From contig NZ_CP053538.1 of the NCBI RefSeq assembly GCF_013137895.1, positions 1 to 64,000 of the forward strand: DNA of 64,000 nucleotides, given 5' to 3'. The notes under the pieces were generated by a model. That model was not told the origin of the DNA and did not search any database. It saw nothing but the letters and a program-made list of their open reading frames with translations. The DNA comes from Hymenobacter taeanensis. GTDB taxonomy: Bacteria > Bacteroidota > Bacteroidia > Cytophagales > Hymenobacteraceae. This document shows, one piece after another, positions 40,870 through 49,878 of this stretch. Within the stretch, counting starts at the first letter, position 1; each line of letters opens with the position of its first letter. The translations under genes were made by a program, and so were the position numbers.

Positions 40870-41752
40870 TTAACCAACTGAGAGAAAGCGCGACAAGAAA
40901 GCAAGCACTTCAGGGTACAGTTCCTCGTGAAAGTGCAGCCGGTTGAAGCCCGGTGGGTCTTGCGAGGGAGGAAACGCCGGGCTCACGCGAGCCGGCGGAA
41001 ATGGGCTTAGGAAGGAGAAATGGCCAGCGTTTTCAACCACTCGAAACGTTACCGGCGCTATGTCGGGCAGGCCGCGCAGTATAATTTCAGCATGCGAGAG
41101 CGGAGTGTGCTCATCCTTCTCCCCCACTAGTAGTAAAACCGGTACGTGCACGTTCTGTAAGCTGCCCTCAGCCATAAACCATGGCACAGCTGGCGCCAGC
41201 AACACCACCGCTTGCACGCGCGCATCGGCCGGCGGTGTCGGGATACGGTGCGGTTGCCCATCGGGGGTGCCGTGGGGGCCGGCTACGGGTTCTCCCCCCA
41301 CCAGGGCTAAGGCCGTGTATCCACCCAAGGAGTGTCCAATGATAGCCACCTTATCGGGCTGAATAACTGCCGCAAACCGTGGGTCATTAGCAAGCTGATC
41401 AATAGCCAGTTGTAAGTGGCGGGGCCTAGCCACTAGGTTCTGTGGGGTGTGGGCCCAACTGTCATTATCGCGGTTGTTGTGGGGGTGCTCCAGGAGGCCT
41501 ACTACGTAGCCGCGCCAGATGGTGCGCCAGGTTGCGGTGCACCAGCCCCGAGCTGCCGGTACCATGCGAAATCAGCACGAGCGGACATGCTTCCGCTATG
41601 ATTGGGGCATCAGGCGCTACATTCAGCTGGTAGAGCCCAACCGTTACTTGCTGCGCTGGTGTATACGTGGGGTACAGCACCGTTACCGGGAACGTCAGTC
41701 CCAGTTGCGCATCAATTATCACTACTGTGCAATAGCCTACAAATTCCGCCAT
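40870..41752 (-). pseudogene. Alpha/beta hydrolase broken by a frameshift
   Basis: Two minus-strand frames make one protein. The first, from the ATG at 41752, reads a dienelactone- or PAF-acetylhydrolase-like N-terminus (PVTVLYPTY, VLISHGTGSSGLVHRNLAHHLA). The second continues from GYVVGLLEHPHNNRDN, with the nucleophile motif IIGHSLGGYTAL and a plausible acid/histidine pair (EKDEHTPLSH, NAGHFSF). They fit end to end at about 41508-41515, with one base lost or gained. Together they give a family-length protein of about 290 residues. A real inactivating mutation or a sequencing error cannot be distinguished. Confidence 0.75.
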
Positions 41753-42168
41753 GCTTGAAGGGGGAGGTGGTAAGAGGCAGCTAAGTACGCTATTGCGCGA
41801 TAACTGCTTCCAGGGCTATAACCTATTTGGGTGCCGTTCCTGCTGAGCTGCCCACAAGCCCGATACTTTCTGGGTCTGCTTGCCTGGTGTTCATCAACGG
41901 TGTATTGGCAGCTACCCTGGCCTTCTAGCGCTTCTGGGGTACTCGCTGGATTAGCACGCCGGGTTAACTTCGCGCAGGTCTGTCCGCTTCCGCCCAGCCG
42001 AGCTACACAAGTTGCAGCTTCCATAACACCAGATGAAGGCGGCGTATCTGGCAGGAGTGCATTCGCCTCTGCCCCACGCTGGCAATCAGTCTTCCCAGCT
42101 AGCTTAAAGCCAAAAAGGTGGCCTACCAAGCCGGTAGGCCACCTTCTAAGTCAGATAAAGGGAGCTTC
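41753..42168. other. Intergenic stretch with degenerate look and a terminator
   Basis: About 416 bases without a convincing gene. Frames on either strand have no recognisable family and no start context. It contains the terminator at 42115-42145 near the right edge. Confidence 0.4.
42115..42145 (-). terminator. Terminator after the DUF1573 gene
   Basis: AAGGTGGCCTACC pairs exactly with GGTAGGCCACCTT around a 5-base loop. It lies 24 bases past the DUF1573 stop, in the minus-strand sense. Confidence 0.82.
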
Positions 42169-42711
42169 TTACGAAGACTTCTTCTTCATTTTGATTTTGC
42201 TGTCGCTCACTTTGGTCTTCTGCTTGGCGTCTTTCGCGTCCATTTCGGAAGGCGAAACTACGGCCGGAGCTACCGTAGAAGCATCAGCAGAAGCCGAGTC
42301 TTTCACGTCGCCCACCAGCGAAACCATGGCATTTCCGCCCGCTGAGTTCGACTCGATGGTGAGAACTTTGTTCTGCATGCCCATTTTGCCGGCGCTGTTA
42401 AACTTAGCCGAGATCATACCCGTCTTGCCGGGCATCACGGGTTCTTTGGTCCAGTTAGGAGTGGTGCAGCCGCAGCTTACGCCAATGTTGGAAATTACCA
42501 GCGGCTGGGTGCCCACGTTCTTGAATTTGAAGGTATGGTCAACCACATCGCCCTGCTTGATGGAGCCGAAGTCGTACTTCATTTCCTCAAACTGGATCTG
42601 CGGACCAGCTACTTTAGTCTGAGCATTGGCTGGCTTCACGGCAGCCGTTTGCGCCTGCGCGGCGAAGCCCATCGTGGTGAGCGACAAGGCCAGCAAGAGT
42701 ACTTTTTTCAT
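42169..42711 (-). CDS. Exported DUF1573 protein
   Basis: A 180-residue product from the ATG at 42711, with a signal peptide (MKKVLLLALSLTTMGFAAQAQ). The DUF1573 domain is visible: FEEMKYDFGSIKQGDVVDHTFKFKNVG, then VSCGCTTPNWTKEPVMPGKTG. The C-terminus is Ser/Ala/Lys-rich and ends in KKKSS. This Ig-like domain is common in Bacteroidota envelopes; its role is unclear. Longer in-frame starts are unlikely because the signal peptide begins at 42711. Confidence 0.92.
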   Translation of the reverse strand: MKKVLLLALSLTTMGFAAQAQTAAVKPANAQTKVAGPQIQFEEMKYDFGSIKQGDVVDHTFKFKNVGTQPLVISNIGVSCGCTTPNWTKEPVMPGKTGMISAKFNSAGKMGMQNKVLTIESNSAGGNAMVSLVGDVKDSASADASTVAPAVVSPSEMDAKDAKQKTKVSDSKIKMKKKSS

Positions 42712-42930
42712 AGTAGGAGGAGTTGAATGCGTTGTTGTAAACAAAAATACGGTTTTCGGCTGCCGTGGCAAGTTGAGTGCCATTTTTCTCAGAGACCGAT
42801 GAAGTTCTCGTGAAGGCCAACTTGTTACGGGCACTAGCTCTGCTTTCCTCGCCTAACAGCTTTTACTGGTATTGGTTCAGCCTTTGCGCGTATTCTGGCC
42901 CGCGGCAACACAATTAGTGGCCTAGAACGC

Positions 42931-42962
42931 AAAAGCGACCAGAGTTTCCTCTGGTCGCTTTT
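42931..42962 (-). terminator. Terminator hairpin after the 42983 gene
   Basis: AAAAGCGACCAGAG pairs exactly with CTCTGGTCGCTTTT around a TTTC loop. It lies 20 bases past the stop of the minus-strand gene at 42983. Confidence 0.85.
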
Positions 42963-42982
42963 TAATACTACCTACTCAACAC

Positions 42983-43657
42983 CTATTTGCCAAACTCCTT
43001 GGAGTAAGGAAACTGGCGCGAGGCTTTGCGCATGATTGTGGTAACAATAGAGTTGGTGTCGCTGCCGAGGCCGCGCGAGAGGCTCTTATCATATTTCCAC
43101 AGCAGCTCCCCCGATTTACCATCGTGAATGTTGAGCGTGAGCTTGCCGGTGTTAGTAGCGCCGCTGGTTCCTACCAGCATCGTCATGGCAACAGCAGCGC
43201 CGCCTGATATTGGCTGGGTGCTGGCGAAGGTGCCCGTCATTACCCCATCAACGCCCAGCATGGTGGCTAGCTGCTCCGGCGTGAGGGCGGCCATGGTAGC
43301 CGGCGTTAAGTTATTTTGCTTCAAGAGTGCATTGGTACGCGCTGGGTCCTGAATATCTACTGTCAAGTCGTTTTCTGCCTTCCGCTTCAGGAAGTAGGAG
43401 TGCAGGGCATTTTGCACGTCCAGGCCCTCCGTCTCCTCTAGTCTGGCTACACCTTCTGGGCCGCCACTTTTGGCTACGGCATTTGGGCGCAGATCCAGCT
43501 TAACGGCAAAGGGCAACACGGCCAGTTTCTTATGAGTAGCGGCCAGGGCCTTGAAATTTTCATTAGTGTAAATTTCACGGGTCTGCGCAGTTACCGCTAG
43601 TGGGGCTAACAGGGCGGCGCACAGCAGCAACCGCACGGTTGATACACGGGTGAGCAT
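42983..43657 (-). CDS. Exported protein of unknown family, 224 residues
   Basis: From the ATG at 43657 the protein begins with a signal peptide (VRLLLCAALLAPLAVTAQ). The following region (LAVLPFAVKLDLRPNAV, TPEQLATMLGVDGVMTGTF, TNTGKLTLNIHDGKSGELLWKYDKS) resembles CsgG/LpoB-like or GNA1162-type lipoproteins, which assemble at the outer membrane. No lipobox is seen. The minus-strand leader before the ATG has TTCAC-like units (about 43660-43700). Family assignment is tentative; the fold-level likeness is to CsgG-type N-terminal domains. Confidence 0.65.
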   Translation of the reverse strand: MLTRVSTVRLLLCAALLAPLAVTAQTREIYTNENFKALAATHKKLAVLPFAVKLDLRPNAVAKSGGPEGVARLEETEGLDVQNALHSYFLKRKAENDLTVDIQDPARTNALLKQNNLTPATMAALTPEQLATMLGVDGVMTGTFASTQPISGGAAVAMTMLVGTSGATNTGKLTLNIHDGKSGELLWKYDKSLSRGLGSDTNSIVTTIMRKASRQFPYSKEFGK

Positions 43658-43695
43658 AACGAAATGGAATAGAGTGGGTGAAAAGTGAATACTGC
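43658..43695 (-). repeat. TTCAC-like leader before the 42983-43657 gene
   Basis: On the minus strand, CACTTTTCACCCACTC and CCATTTCGTT precede the ATG at 43657. This resembles the TTCAC-rich leaders of uup, csaA-like, coaD and ychF. Confidence 0.4.
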
Positions 43696-43785
43696 AGCAA
43701 ACTACAGAATCAGCAATATTCAAACAACTATATTTTCCTACTTATCGTATAAGCGTCGCTTTCACAAAGCTGTAGGCCACTTCCC

Positions 43786-45210
43786 TTACTCCGTAGGCTC
43801 ATCACCGATAAGCTTGGGGTTGAAATTGAGCAGAAAAAGCTTCTCCGAGGAGCGGGTAACGGCCGTGTAGAGCCAGCGGGCAAACTCACTGTTCACCATG
43901 TCTTCCTTCAGAAAACCGTGGTCTACGAATACGGCCTGCCACTGTCCGCCCTGAGCTTTGTGGCAGGTAAGAGCGTAGGCAAACTTCACCTGCAGCGCGT
44001 TCAGGAAGGGGTCTTTGCGCAGGGCAGTGGTCCGGTCCTTTTTGGTGGTGAGGTGAGCGTAATCTTCATTTACCGCATCATACAGCGCCTTATTCTGGTC
44101 GCTGGAGAGGGCGGGGCTGTCGGTGTGCAGAGTGTCCAGCAGCAGCTTTACCTCAATGTCGGGCTCGTCGGGATAGTCTACGAGGCGCACCCGGGCATCG
44201 GCGAAGCGGAAGCCGAACTCCTCAGTGCGCCGAATGATTTTTACTACCTGCACAAAGTCGCCGTTGGCCAGAAAGCCAATTTCAGAGTCTTTCGGAAGCC
44301 AATAGTAGTTGTTGCGCACCACCATCAGGTAGTCGCCCGATTCAATCTCATCTTCGGCCTCAAACAGCATGCGCCGGATGTACTGGTTGTACTGGTTGGC
44401 GTTTTTGTTGGAGCGGCAAATGATGGTGCTGTTCTCGTGCCCAAAATTCTTGTAAGCCCAGCGCAAGCCATCCTCTAGCTTATCGCCCTGCATGGCGAAG
44501 ATATCGGGGTACCCTTTGGTGAAAAACTGGATGTGGGGCTGCTCCTCCCGGAGCTCTTCCCGCAGCACCGTAGCGTTCATCAGAATCCCCGATTGCTCCG
44601 CCTGGCGCATAACCTGGCGCAACTCCACGGAAGCCACATCGGCCCGAAAACGGTGCTTAAGCAGCTCGGGGTCGAGGGCCGGGGAGAGCAACTGCCCTAC
44701 GGGTGGCAGCTGGGCCGTGTCGCCGATGAGTAGCAGGCGGTTGGTAGGCTTCTCGAACACGTAGTTGATAACGTCGTCGAGGAGGCCGTTCTGCCCAAAG
44801 GCCTTCTCATCGGAAATCATGGAGGCCTCATCCACAATGTACAGCGTATCCTGGGTGCGGTTGGGCTGGCGCTGGAACGTGAGGCCCTGGCTGGGCGTGC
44901 CGCTGGTTTGACGGTAAATTTTCTTATGAATGGTGCTGGCCCCTACGCCCGAGTAAGTGCTCATCACCTTGGCCGCCCGGCCAGTGGGCGCCATCAGGGT
45001 GTACTTACGGCCCATTTGGTGCAGCCACTGTACCAGGGCACTAACTACCGTGGTTTTGCCCGTGCCGGCATATCCACGCAGCACGAAGGCCTTACGACCA
45101 GGAAGCTGGTCTTTCAGAAACAAATCCAGCTGCTGAAACAACAGCGCCTGATCCTGAGTGGGTTCGTAAGGGAAATAGTCGCGGACGGAGGGAGTTCTGA
45201 CGGAAAGCAT
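43786..45210 (-). CDS. RecD-like ATP-dependent DNA helicase
   Basis: A 474-residue superfamily 1 helicase. Motif I is GYAGTGKTT (46-54) and motif II is YIVDEASMIS. Later motifs appear as LLLIGDTAQLPPVG, SRSNKNANQYNQYIRRML, LTCHKAQGGQWQAVFVDHG and LYTAVTRSSEKLFLLNF, giving the RecD/Dda-type layout with a UvrD-like C-terminal domain. It unwinds DNA, likely in repair or replication restart. It lacks the N-terminal extension of RecD2. The ATG at 45210 begins the protein; an earlier frame to 45264 adds a poor lead. Confidence 0.9.
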   Translation of the reverse strand: MLSVRTPSVRDYFPYEPTQDQALLFQQLDLFLKDQLPGRKAFVLRGYAGTGKTTVVSALVQWLHQMGRKYTLMAPTGRAAKVMSTYSGVGASTIHKKIYRQTSGTPSQGLTFQRQPNRTQDTLYIVDEASMISDEKAFGQNGLLDDVINYVFEKPTNRLLLIGDTAQLPPVGQLLSPALDPELLKHRFRADVASVELRQVMRQAEQSGILMNATVLREELREEQPHIQFFTKGYPDIFAMQGDKLEDGLRWAYKNFGHENSTIICRSNKNANQYNQYIRRMLFEAEDEIESGDYLMVVRNNYYWLPKDSEIGFLANGDFVQVVKIIRRTEEFGFRFADARVRLVDYPDEPDIEVKLLLDTLHTDSPALSSDQNKALYDAVNEDYAHLTTKKDRTTALRKDPFLNALQVKFAYALTCHKAQGGQWQAVFVDHGFLKEDMVNSEFARWLYTAVTRSSEKLFLLNFNPKLIGDEPTE

Positions 45211-45306
45211 AAGGACGTATTCAAAGAGAACAAAGCTACGCCCCTTTCCGCTCCTTCCTGCCAAGGGATTTTGCGCGGTTTCACCCGTGCTATTTCTCTT
45301 ATCCGC

Positions 45307-47526
45307 TTACGCCGGTAGCCGCACCACAAACTCGGTGTACTCCCCTTCTCTAGAGTCAACTATGAGCGTACCACCATGGGCTTTCACGATGTCATGGCTG
45401 AGGGAGAGGCCTAGGCCAGTGCCCTCCCCAATGGGCTTGGTGGTGAAAAAGGGTGTAAATACTTTTTGCTGCACTTCGGGGGGCATGCCGCAGCCATTGT
45501 CGCGGACGCGTATTTCAACACTGCCTGCCAGTTGGCGGGTGCTTATGCTAATAGTGGGCTTGTAGGCCACTGGCTCCGTCTGGCGGCGCTGCTCCACGGC
45601 CTGGAACGCATTGGTGCAGAGGTTAAGCAGCACCCGACCCATATCTTGCGGCACCACGCTCACCAAGGGCAGGCCGGAGGCTAACTCCAGAGAAAGCGTT
45701 GCAATAAACGCTGGCTGCTGGGCCTGCTGGCTTTCGCAGGCCAGGTGCAGGTTTTCGGTGGCCAGCTCGTTGAGGTCAGTAGCCATGCGCTGGCCCGTAC
45801 CCGCCCGGGAGTGGTCTAGCATGCCCCGAATGATGGAAGATGCCCGCATGCCGTGCTGGCTGATTTCCTGCAGGTTTTGTTTTAAACCCAGCAAAATTTC
45901 CTGCTCCAGCCCGGTGCCGGGGGCCTGGCCCTTCTGGTGCATACCATCCACCATGGTAGTGCTCACCTCGGCAAACTTCTTCATGAAGTTTAAAGGGTTC
46001 TGCAGCTCATGGGCAATTCCGGCCGATAGCTCCCCCACAAAGGCCCATTTTTCTGCCTGCACCAGCTGGTTTTGTGCCTGGCGCAATTGGGCCAGCGTCC
46101 GGCGCTTACTCTGTAGCTGGCGGTAGGCCAGAGCGCCTAGCCCCGAAATCAGGATGATGGCGACGCCGGCCCCCATCAGCAAGGTGTTGCGCTGCTGAAT
46201 GCGTACCGCCTGCAGGGCCTGAGCCTGCCGCAGATTGGCAATTTGCACCAGGCGGGCCTGCTCCTGCCTTTCCCCTTCGTATTGGGCCACATGCTGAGCA
46301 CCGAGTGCGGCATAAAGCGTATCGGTGAGGTTGAGGTAGGTACGGGTAAAGCGCTGGGCTTTTTCTGGCTGCCCGCGCTCGTCATAAAACCGTATCAGCT
46401 CCTGCAGATACCGGGGCCGCAGCATATTGTATTTGGCGGCAGTGGCTTTTTCGTAGGCCTGGCGCCAATGGGTTTCTACCTGAGCATAGTTGTGCTCCTG
46501 GCGATGGTACTTAGCCCACATCTCATCGAGCATAAATTCCCCTGGCCGCCCCGTAATAGACATGTGCAGGGAGTCGGCGAGGTGCTGGGCCTGTTGTAGC
46601 AGGGGGCGTACCTGTTGGGTTTGCTGTAATTGGAGCAGTACACTACTCTTCTGCACCAGCGCATATGCGGTGTACTCAGCCTGGTTGGCAGGGCTGTTCT
46701 TCGCAAATTCAAGGGCCTGGTCAGCATACTCTATTGCGCGGGAGTAATTTTCGCGCATAGCATATAATCTACTAATAGCCAGCAAGGTATAAAAACGCTG
46801 CAAGCCCTTTATGTTGTAGCGGCTCTCCAGCTCCACGGCTTGCTGCATATACACCAGAGCTTTCTGGTTGTTGCCCCAGTCGGCGTAGGAGGAGCCCGCC
46901 ACAACAAGTTCATTTGCCTGCAGCTGGTGGTCGAACTTGGCAAACAGGTCGGCGGCGTTTAAGTAGCAGCTGATGGCGCGGTTATGGTCGGCCCGGTGCC
47001 GGTAAGAGCCCCCCAGCACCAGGTAGCAGGCAGCCAGGTTTTGGTAGCTACTGTGCAGCTGGTACTCGTTTAGCTTCTGCTGAAAATAGGTAAGGCGTGC
47101 ATCTGATTGCTGCAGTTGGTTATACAGTGGGGCCAGGTCAATCAGCAGCCGCGGAATGGGGTGTTTGGCTTGGTCAAACAGTTCTACGGCCCGGTGCATG
47201 GCCTCCATCGCCTGATCTAGCTGCTTGCCCTCGACCCAAAGCGCCACGCCCCTGCGCAGCGCCTGGTAAGGAGCATCGTCGAGCAGCTGAGTGCGCTGGT
47301 TAAGCTGCAGCAACTCATTCAGGATGGGGAGGGCCTCTTGCCGGCGGGCGGCTTCCGTTAGCTCCGTAACATCAAGCACGTGCACCAGAATACGCAGGCG
47401 GGCTGTATCAGAAGGCTGCCGCTGCGCTGCCTGCCGCAGTGAATCATAAGGCGCTGCCCAATAAGCGTGCTGCGCCTGCACTGAGGTGGCCAGCAGTACA
47501 CAAAGCGCAACGAGTATCCATTTCAT
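45307..47526 (-). CDS. TPR-containing sensor histidine kinase
   Basis: A 739-residue kinase with a signal peptide (MKWILVALCVLLATSVQAQ), then tandem TPR-type helices in the periplasmic part (for example LAACYLVLGGSYRHRADHN, ALVYMQQAVELES), one transmembrane helix (LLMGAGVAIILISGLGALAY), a coiled coil and a cytoplasmic kinase core. Kinase motifs are the H-box GIAHELQNPLNFM, N-box NLCTNAFQAV, G1 VRDNGCGMPPE and G2 GEGTGLGLSLSHDI. The TPR sensor domain is common in Bacteroidota histidine kinases. No response regulator is adjacent, so the partner is elsewhere. Confidence 0.93.
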   Translation of the reverse strand: MKWILVALCVLLATSVQAQHAYWAAPYDSLRQAAQRQPSDTARLRILVHVLDVTELTEAARRQEALPILNELLQLNQRTQLLDDAPYQALRRGVALWVEGKQLDQAMEAMHRAVELFDQAKHPIPRLLIDLAPLYNQLQQSDARLTYFQQKLNEYQLHSSYQNLAACYLVLGGSYRHRADHNRAISCYLNAADLFAKFDHQLQANELVVAGSSYADWGNNQKALVYMQQAVELESRYNIKGLQRFYTLLAISRLYAMRENYSRAIEYADQALEFAKNSPANQAEYTAYALVQKSSVLLQLQQTQQVRPLLQQAQHLADSLHMSITGRPGEFMLDEMWAKYHRQEHNYAQVETHWRQAYEKATAAKYNMLRPRYLQELIRFYDERGQPEKAQRFTRTYLNLTDTLYAALGAQHVAQYEGERQEQARLVQIANLRQAQALQAVRIQQRNTLLMGAGVAIILISGLGALAYRQLQSKRRTLAQLRQAQNQLVQAEKWAFVGELSAGIAHELQNPLNFMKKFAEVSTTMVDGMHQKGQAPGTGLEQEILLGLKQNLQEISQHGMRASSIIRGMLDHSRAGTGQRMATDLNELATENLHLACESQQAQQPAFIATLSLELASGLPLVSVVPQDMGRVLLNLCTNAFQAVEQRRQTEPVAYKPTISISTRQLAGSVEIRVRDNGCGMPPEVQQKVFTPFFTTKPIGEGTGLGLSLSHDIVKAHGGTLIVDSREGEYTEFVVRLPA

Positions 47527-47627
47527 GGGCAGCGTAATCAGCCAAAGCAATGTGGCGCCTGCTCCGGGCAGACGACAATATAGAAGAATCTGGGGGCTAG
47601 TGCTTCGCTGCTCACCGGCCGGCCAGC

Positions 47628-48077
47628 CTACTGTTCAGCTTGTTTCGCTGATGGCTCCATCACGGCCATGGTGGCGGTGGCTTTGGCAATGAGCTGCTCA
47701 TCACACCACACTTCTGCCTCACAGAAATGCAGCCGCCGACCAGCTTTCAGCACCCACCCTACTGCTCGTAGTTTTTTACCTACGCCCGGATACAGGTAAC
47801 TGGTTTTCAACTCCACCGTAACTACACCCAGGCCCTCGGGTACCAGCGTAACGGCTGCGAAGCCGGCAGCCAGGTCGGCCATGGTGGCAACCAAGCCGCC
47901 GTGGGTAAAACCGCTGTGCTGCTGGTGCTGCTGTTCCAGCAGCAACTCAGCCTCTACCCGGCCGGGCTCAATGAGCGTTAAGTCGGCCCCAATCAGGTGC
48001 ATAAAGTGCTGGCGGGTTAGCCGGCGGCGTATTCGGCTCTCTAACGACTCAGGAACGGAAGGTAAGTTTTGATTCAT
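47628..48077 (-). CDS. PaaI-type hotdog thioesterase
   Basis: A 149-residue hotdog-fold protein, from the ATG at 48077. The PaaI-like motif HSGFTHGGLVATMADLAAGFAAV is present, with the active-site Gly/Ala-rich helix and catalytic Asp in that helix; the second half ends with EAEVWCDEQLIAKATATMAV. These enzymes hydrolyse acyl-CoA thioesters. A frame to 48107 adds 10 unlikely residues. It is convergent with no clear partner and divergent from a Nudix gene. Confidence 0.85.
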   Translation of the reverse strand: MNQNLPSVPESLESRIRRRLTRQHFMHLIGADLTLIEPGRVEAELLLEQQHQQHSGFTHGGLVATMADLAAGFAAVTLVPEGLGVVTVELKTSYLYPGVGKKLRAVGWVLKAGRRLHFCEAEVWCDEQLIAKATATMAVMEPSAKQAEQ

Positions 48078-48211
48078 GAGCCCCAAAGATACGGCACCCG
48101 CCCGCATGAACGTTCACAGTATGCTGCCCACATTTCGGCAGGAAAGTTGAAATTTGCCGTCATACTTGCTCGTCGCCCCTCCTGGCGTTGAGCACCTACC
48201 AGTTCTGCCTT

Positions 48212-48727
48212 ATGTCTGACCCTACCCCTTCTCTGCTCCCGGAGCCTGATTTGTTGCAGGCATATACCGGTCAGGTGCGTGTGCGCATCTGTGGCTTGCT
48301 GGTGCGCAACGGCGCTTTGCTGCTGGCCTCGCACCGGGGCATGCTACCCCAGGGCCAGCCTTTTTGGTCGCCGCCGGGTGGGGGGTGGCAATTTGGCGAG
48401 AGTCTGCAGCAATGCCTGCAGCGAGAATTTGCGGAAGAAACGGGTCTCGCCGTAACGGTAGGGCGCTTCCTGCACCTGCACGAATTCAAGAGCCCTTCCT
48501 TACAAGCGCTGGAGCTATTCTTTGAAGTACTGCCCCAGGACGAAAGCGCCGAACCGCAGCTGGGCTCTGACCCCGAGCACCGCGCTGAGGAGCAGCTTCT
48601 CACTGGCTTACAGTTCATAACGCCTCGCCAGCTAGGCCAGCTGTTGCCCACGCAGGTGCACCCCGTGCTGCGCGACATCATCAGCACCGACGACGTGTTT
48701 ATTCCCCAGATTCGGTTTCAGCGCTAG
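48212..48727 (+). CDS. Nudix hydrolase, 171 residues
   Basis: From the ATG at 48212. The Nudix box is seen as GGGWQFGESLQQCLQREFAEETGL, with the catalytic REFAEET helix. It follows the beta-strand VRICGLLVRNGALLLASHRG. These enzymes remove nucleoside-diphosphate-linked groups; the substrate is not predictable. An earlier in-frame TTG at 48188 adds 8 residues. It is divergent from the thioesterase and is followed by the DUF3822 gene on the same strand. Confidence 0.88.
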   Translation: MSDPTPSLLPEPDLLQAYTGQVRVRICGLLVRNGALLLASHRGMLPQGQPFWSPPGGGWQFGESLQQCLQREFAEETGLAVTVGRFLHLHEFKSPSLQALELFFEVLPQDESAEPQLGSDPEHRAEEQLLTGLQFITPRQLGQLLPTQVHPVLRDIISTDDVFIPQIRFQR

Positions 48728-48822
48728 CAGCCTGCGTCACAGGCTCCCCAAATACGCAGTGGCCTGGCAGTAGCCGGCCACAGTGTTTGCGTGCAGCAGG
48801 TGGCACTTGCGCGGCAGCTCTG

Positions 48823-48830
48823 TACCTTTA
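48823..48830 (+). promoter_or_regulatory. TACCTTTA -7-like element before the DUF3822 gene
   Basis: A near match to TAnnTTTG, with TTG 14 bases upstream. It lies 60 bases before the ATG at 48890. Confidence 0.4.
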
Positions 48831-48889
48831 GCCTCTACTTTAGTTGTTTGCCCGTGTCTGCTGCTACTCTTGTTTCTCCCGCCGCGCTT

Positions 48890-49756
48890 ATGCTCCACTC
48901 CGTTCCTGTAGCTCAGTCTCGCCTGCGCGACGAAACCCTGGACCTCACCCATCTGGCAGCGTATAACCTGTACCTAACGGTAGGAGCGGCAGGCTTGCGC
49001 GTGGGCGTAGCCGATGTTCGGCGCAATAAATTTGTGGTACTGGAGGATTATCAGCCCACCCCCGACGCCCCCCTGGCCACCCAGCTCCAGGCCTTGGCCG
49101 CCCAACACGATCTGCTAGGCCAGGTTGGCTGGAATAAAGTACGCCTGGCAGTTCAGAACCGGTACTTCACCCTGCTGCCTGCCCCCCTGTTCCGGGCCGG
49201 GGATGAAGCTGCCTACCTGCGCCTCCACCATACCCCGGATTTGCAGCTGGAAACCGTGCATCATTACACGCACGCCAGCTTGGAGGTAGTGAGCCTTTTT
49301 GCCGCCGAAAAGGCTCTTACTGAGTGGTTCAAGGCTATCTACCCCGAAGGCCGGCTGCTGCACCATACCAGTGCCTTACTGGAAGGGGTAATTCACCAAA
49401 GCGAGCAGTCTGGGCCGCGTCGGGTGTATCTGAGCATTGGTCACCAGGAAGCTACCCTACTGGCCGTGCGCGACAAGCAGCCGGAATTCTGCAATGTATT
49501 TCCCTTCAGCACCCCCGAAGACCTGATTTACTACACTATTCTGGTAATGCAGGAGCTTCAGCTGAACCCCGATCAGGACTCCGTGGTAGTTTGGGGCGAC
49601 CTGATGCACGACTCGGAGCTGTTCACCATTCTACGCAAATACATCCGCAATATCCGCTTCGGCAACCGCCCCTTCGACCTAGGCTACAGCTACCGCCTCA
49701 ATGATGTGTTTGAGTACCGGTACTTTGAGCTCTACGCCCTGCATCTCTGCGAATAG
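48890..49756 (+). CDS. DUF3822 family protein
   Basis: A 288-residue cytoplasmic protein from the ATG at 48890 (MLHSVPVAQSRLRDETLDLTHL). The DUF3822 features are visible: KVRLAVQNRYFTLLPAPLF, AEKALTEWFKAIYP, RRVYLSIGHQEATLLAVR and the C-terminal NPFDLGYSYR-like segment. The fold resembles an actin-like/ASKHA ATPase half. This family is restricted to Bacteroidota and sits near coaD in many of them, as here. Function is unknown. An upstream start at 48791 is less likely. Confidence 0.85.
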   Translation: MLHSVPVAQSRLRDETLDLTHLAAYNLYLTVGAAGLRVGVADVRRNKFVVLEDYQPTPDAPLATQLQALAAQHDLLGQVGWNKVRLAVQNRYFTLLPAPLFRAGDEAAYLRLHHTPDLQLETVHHYTHASLEVVSLFAAEKALTEWFKAIYPEGRLLHHTSALLEGVIHQSEQSGPRRVYLSIGHQEATLLAVRDKQPEFCNVFPFSTPEDLIYYTILVMQELQLNPDQDSVVVWGDLMHDSELFTILRKYIRNIRFGNRPFDLGYSYRLNDVFEYRYFELYALHLCE

Positions 49757-49780
49757 GTGAAATGGTGAAGTGGTAGAATT
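49757..49780 (+). repeat. GGTGAAATGGTGAAGTGG repeat after the DUF3822 stop
   Basis: An 18-base GGTGAA-rich stretch that starts right after the TAG. Its reverse complement is nearly the same as the TTCAC leader at 49857-49876, so the two flank the intergenic region and could pair. Confidence 0.6.
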
Positions 49781-49837
49781 AAAAAACAGCTCTCACGTGC
49801 TATAGCACCGTTTAGGCCATAAAGCGCTAAGCTCACC

Positions 49838-49878
49838 GCTTCACCCTTCACAAATTCACCACTTCACAATTTCACTTT
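49838..49878 (+). repeat. TTCAC-rich leader repeat before coaD
   Basis: CTTCACCCTTCACAAATTCA and then CCACTTCACAATTTCAC end directly before the ATG at 49879. The part CCACTTCACAATTTCAC pairs with GGTGAAATGGTGAAGTGG at 49757, with one mismatch. Confidence 0.65.

Noticed and set aside
41831..42622. Plus-strand frame of 263 codons
   Set aside because: It runs antisense over the DUF1573 gene and its terminator and has no recognisable motif.
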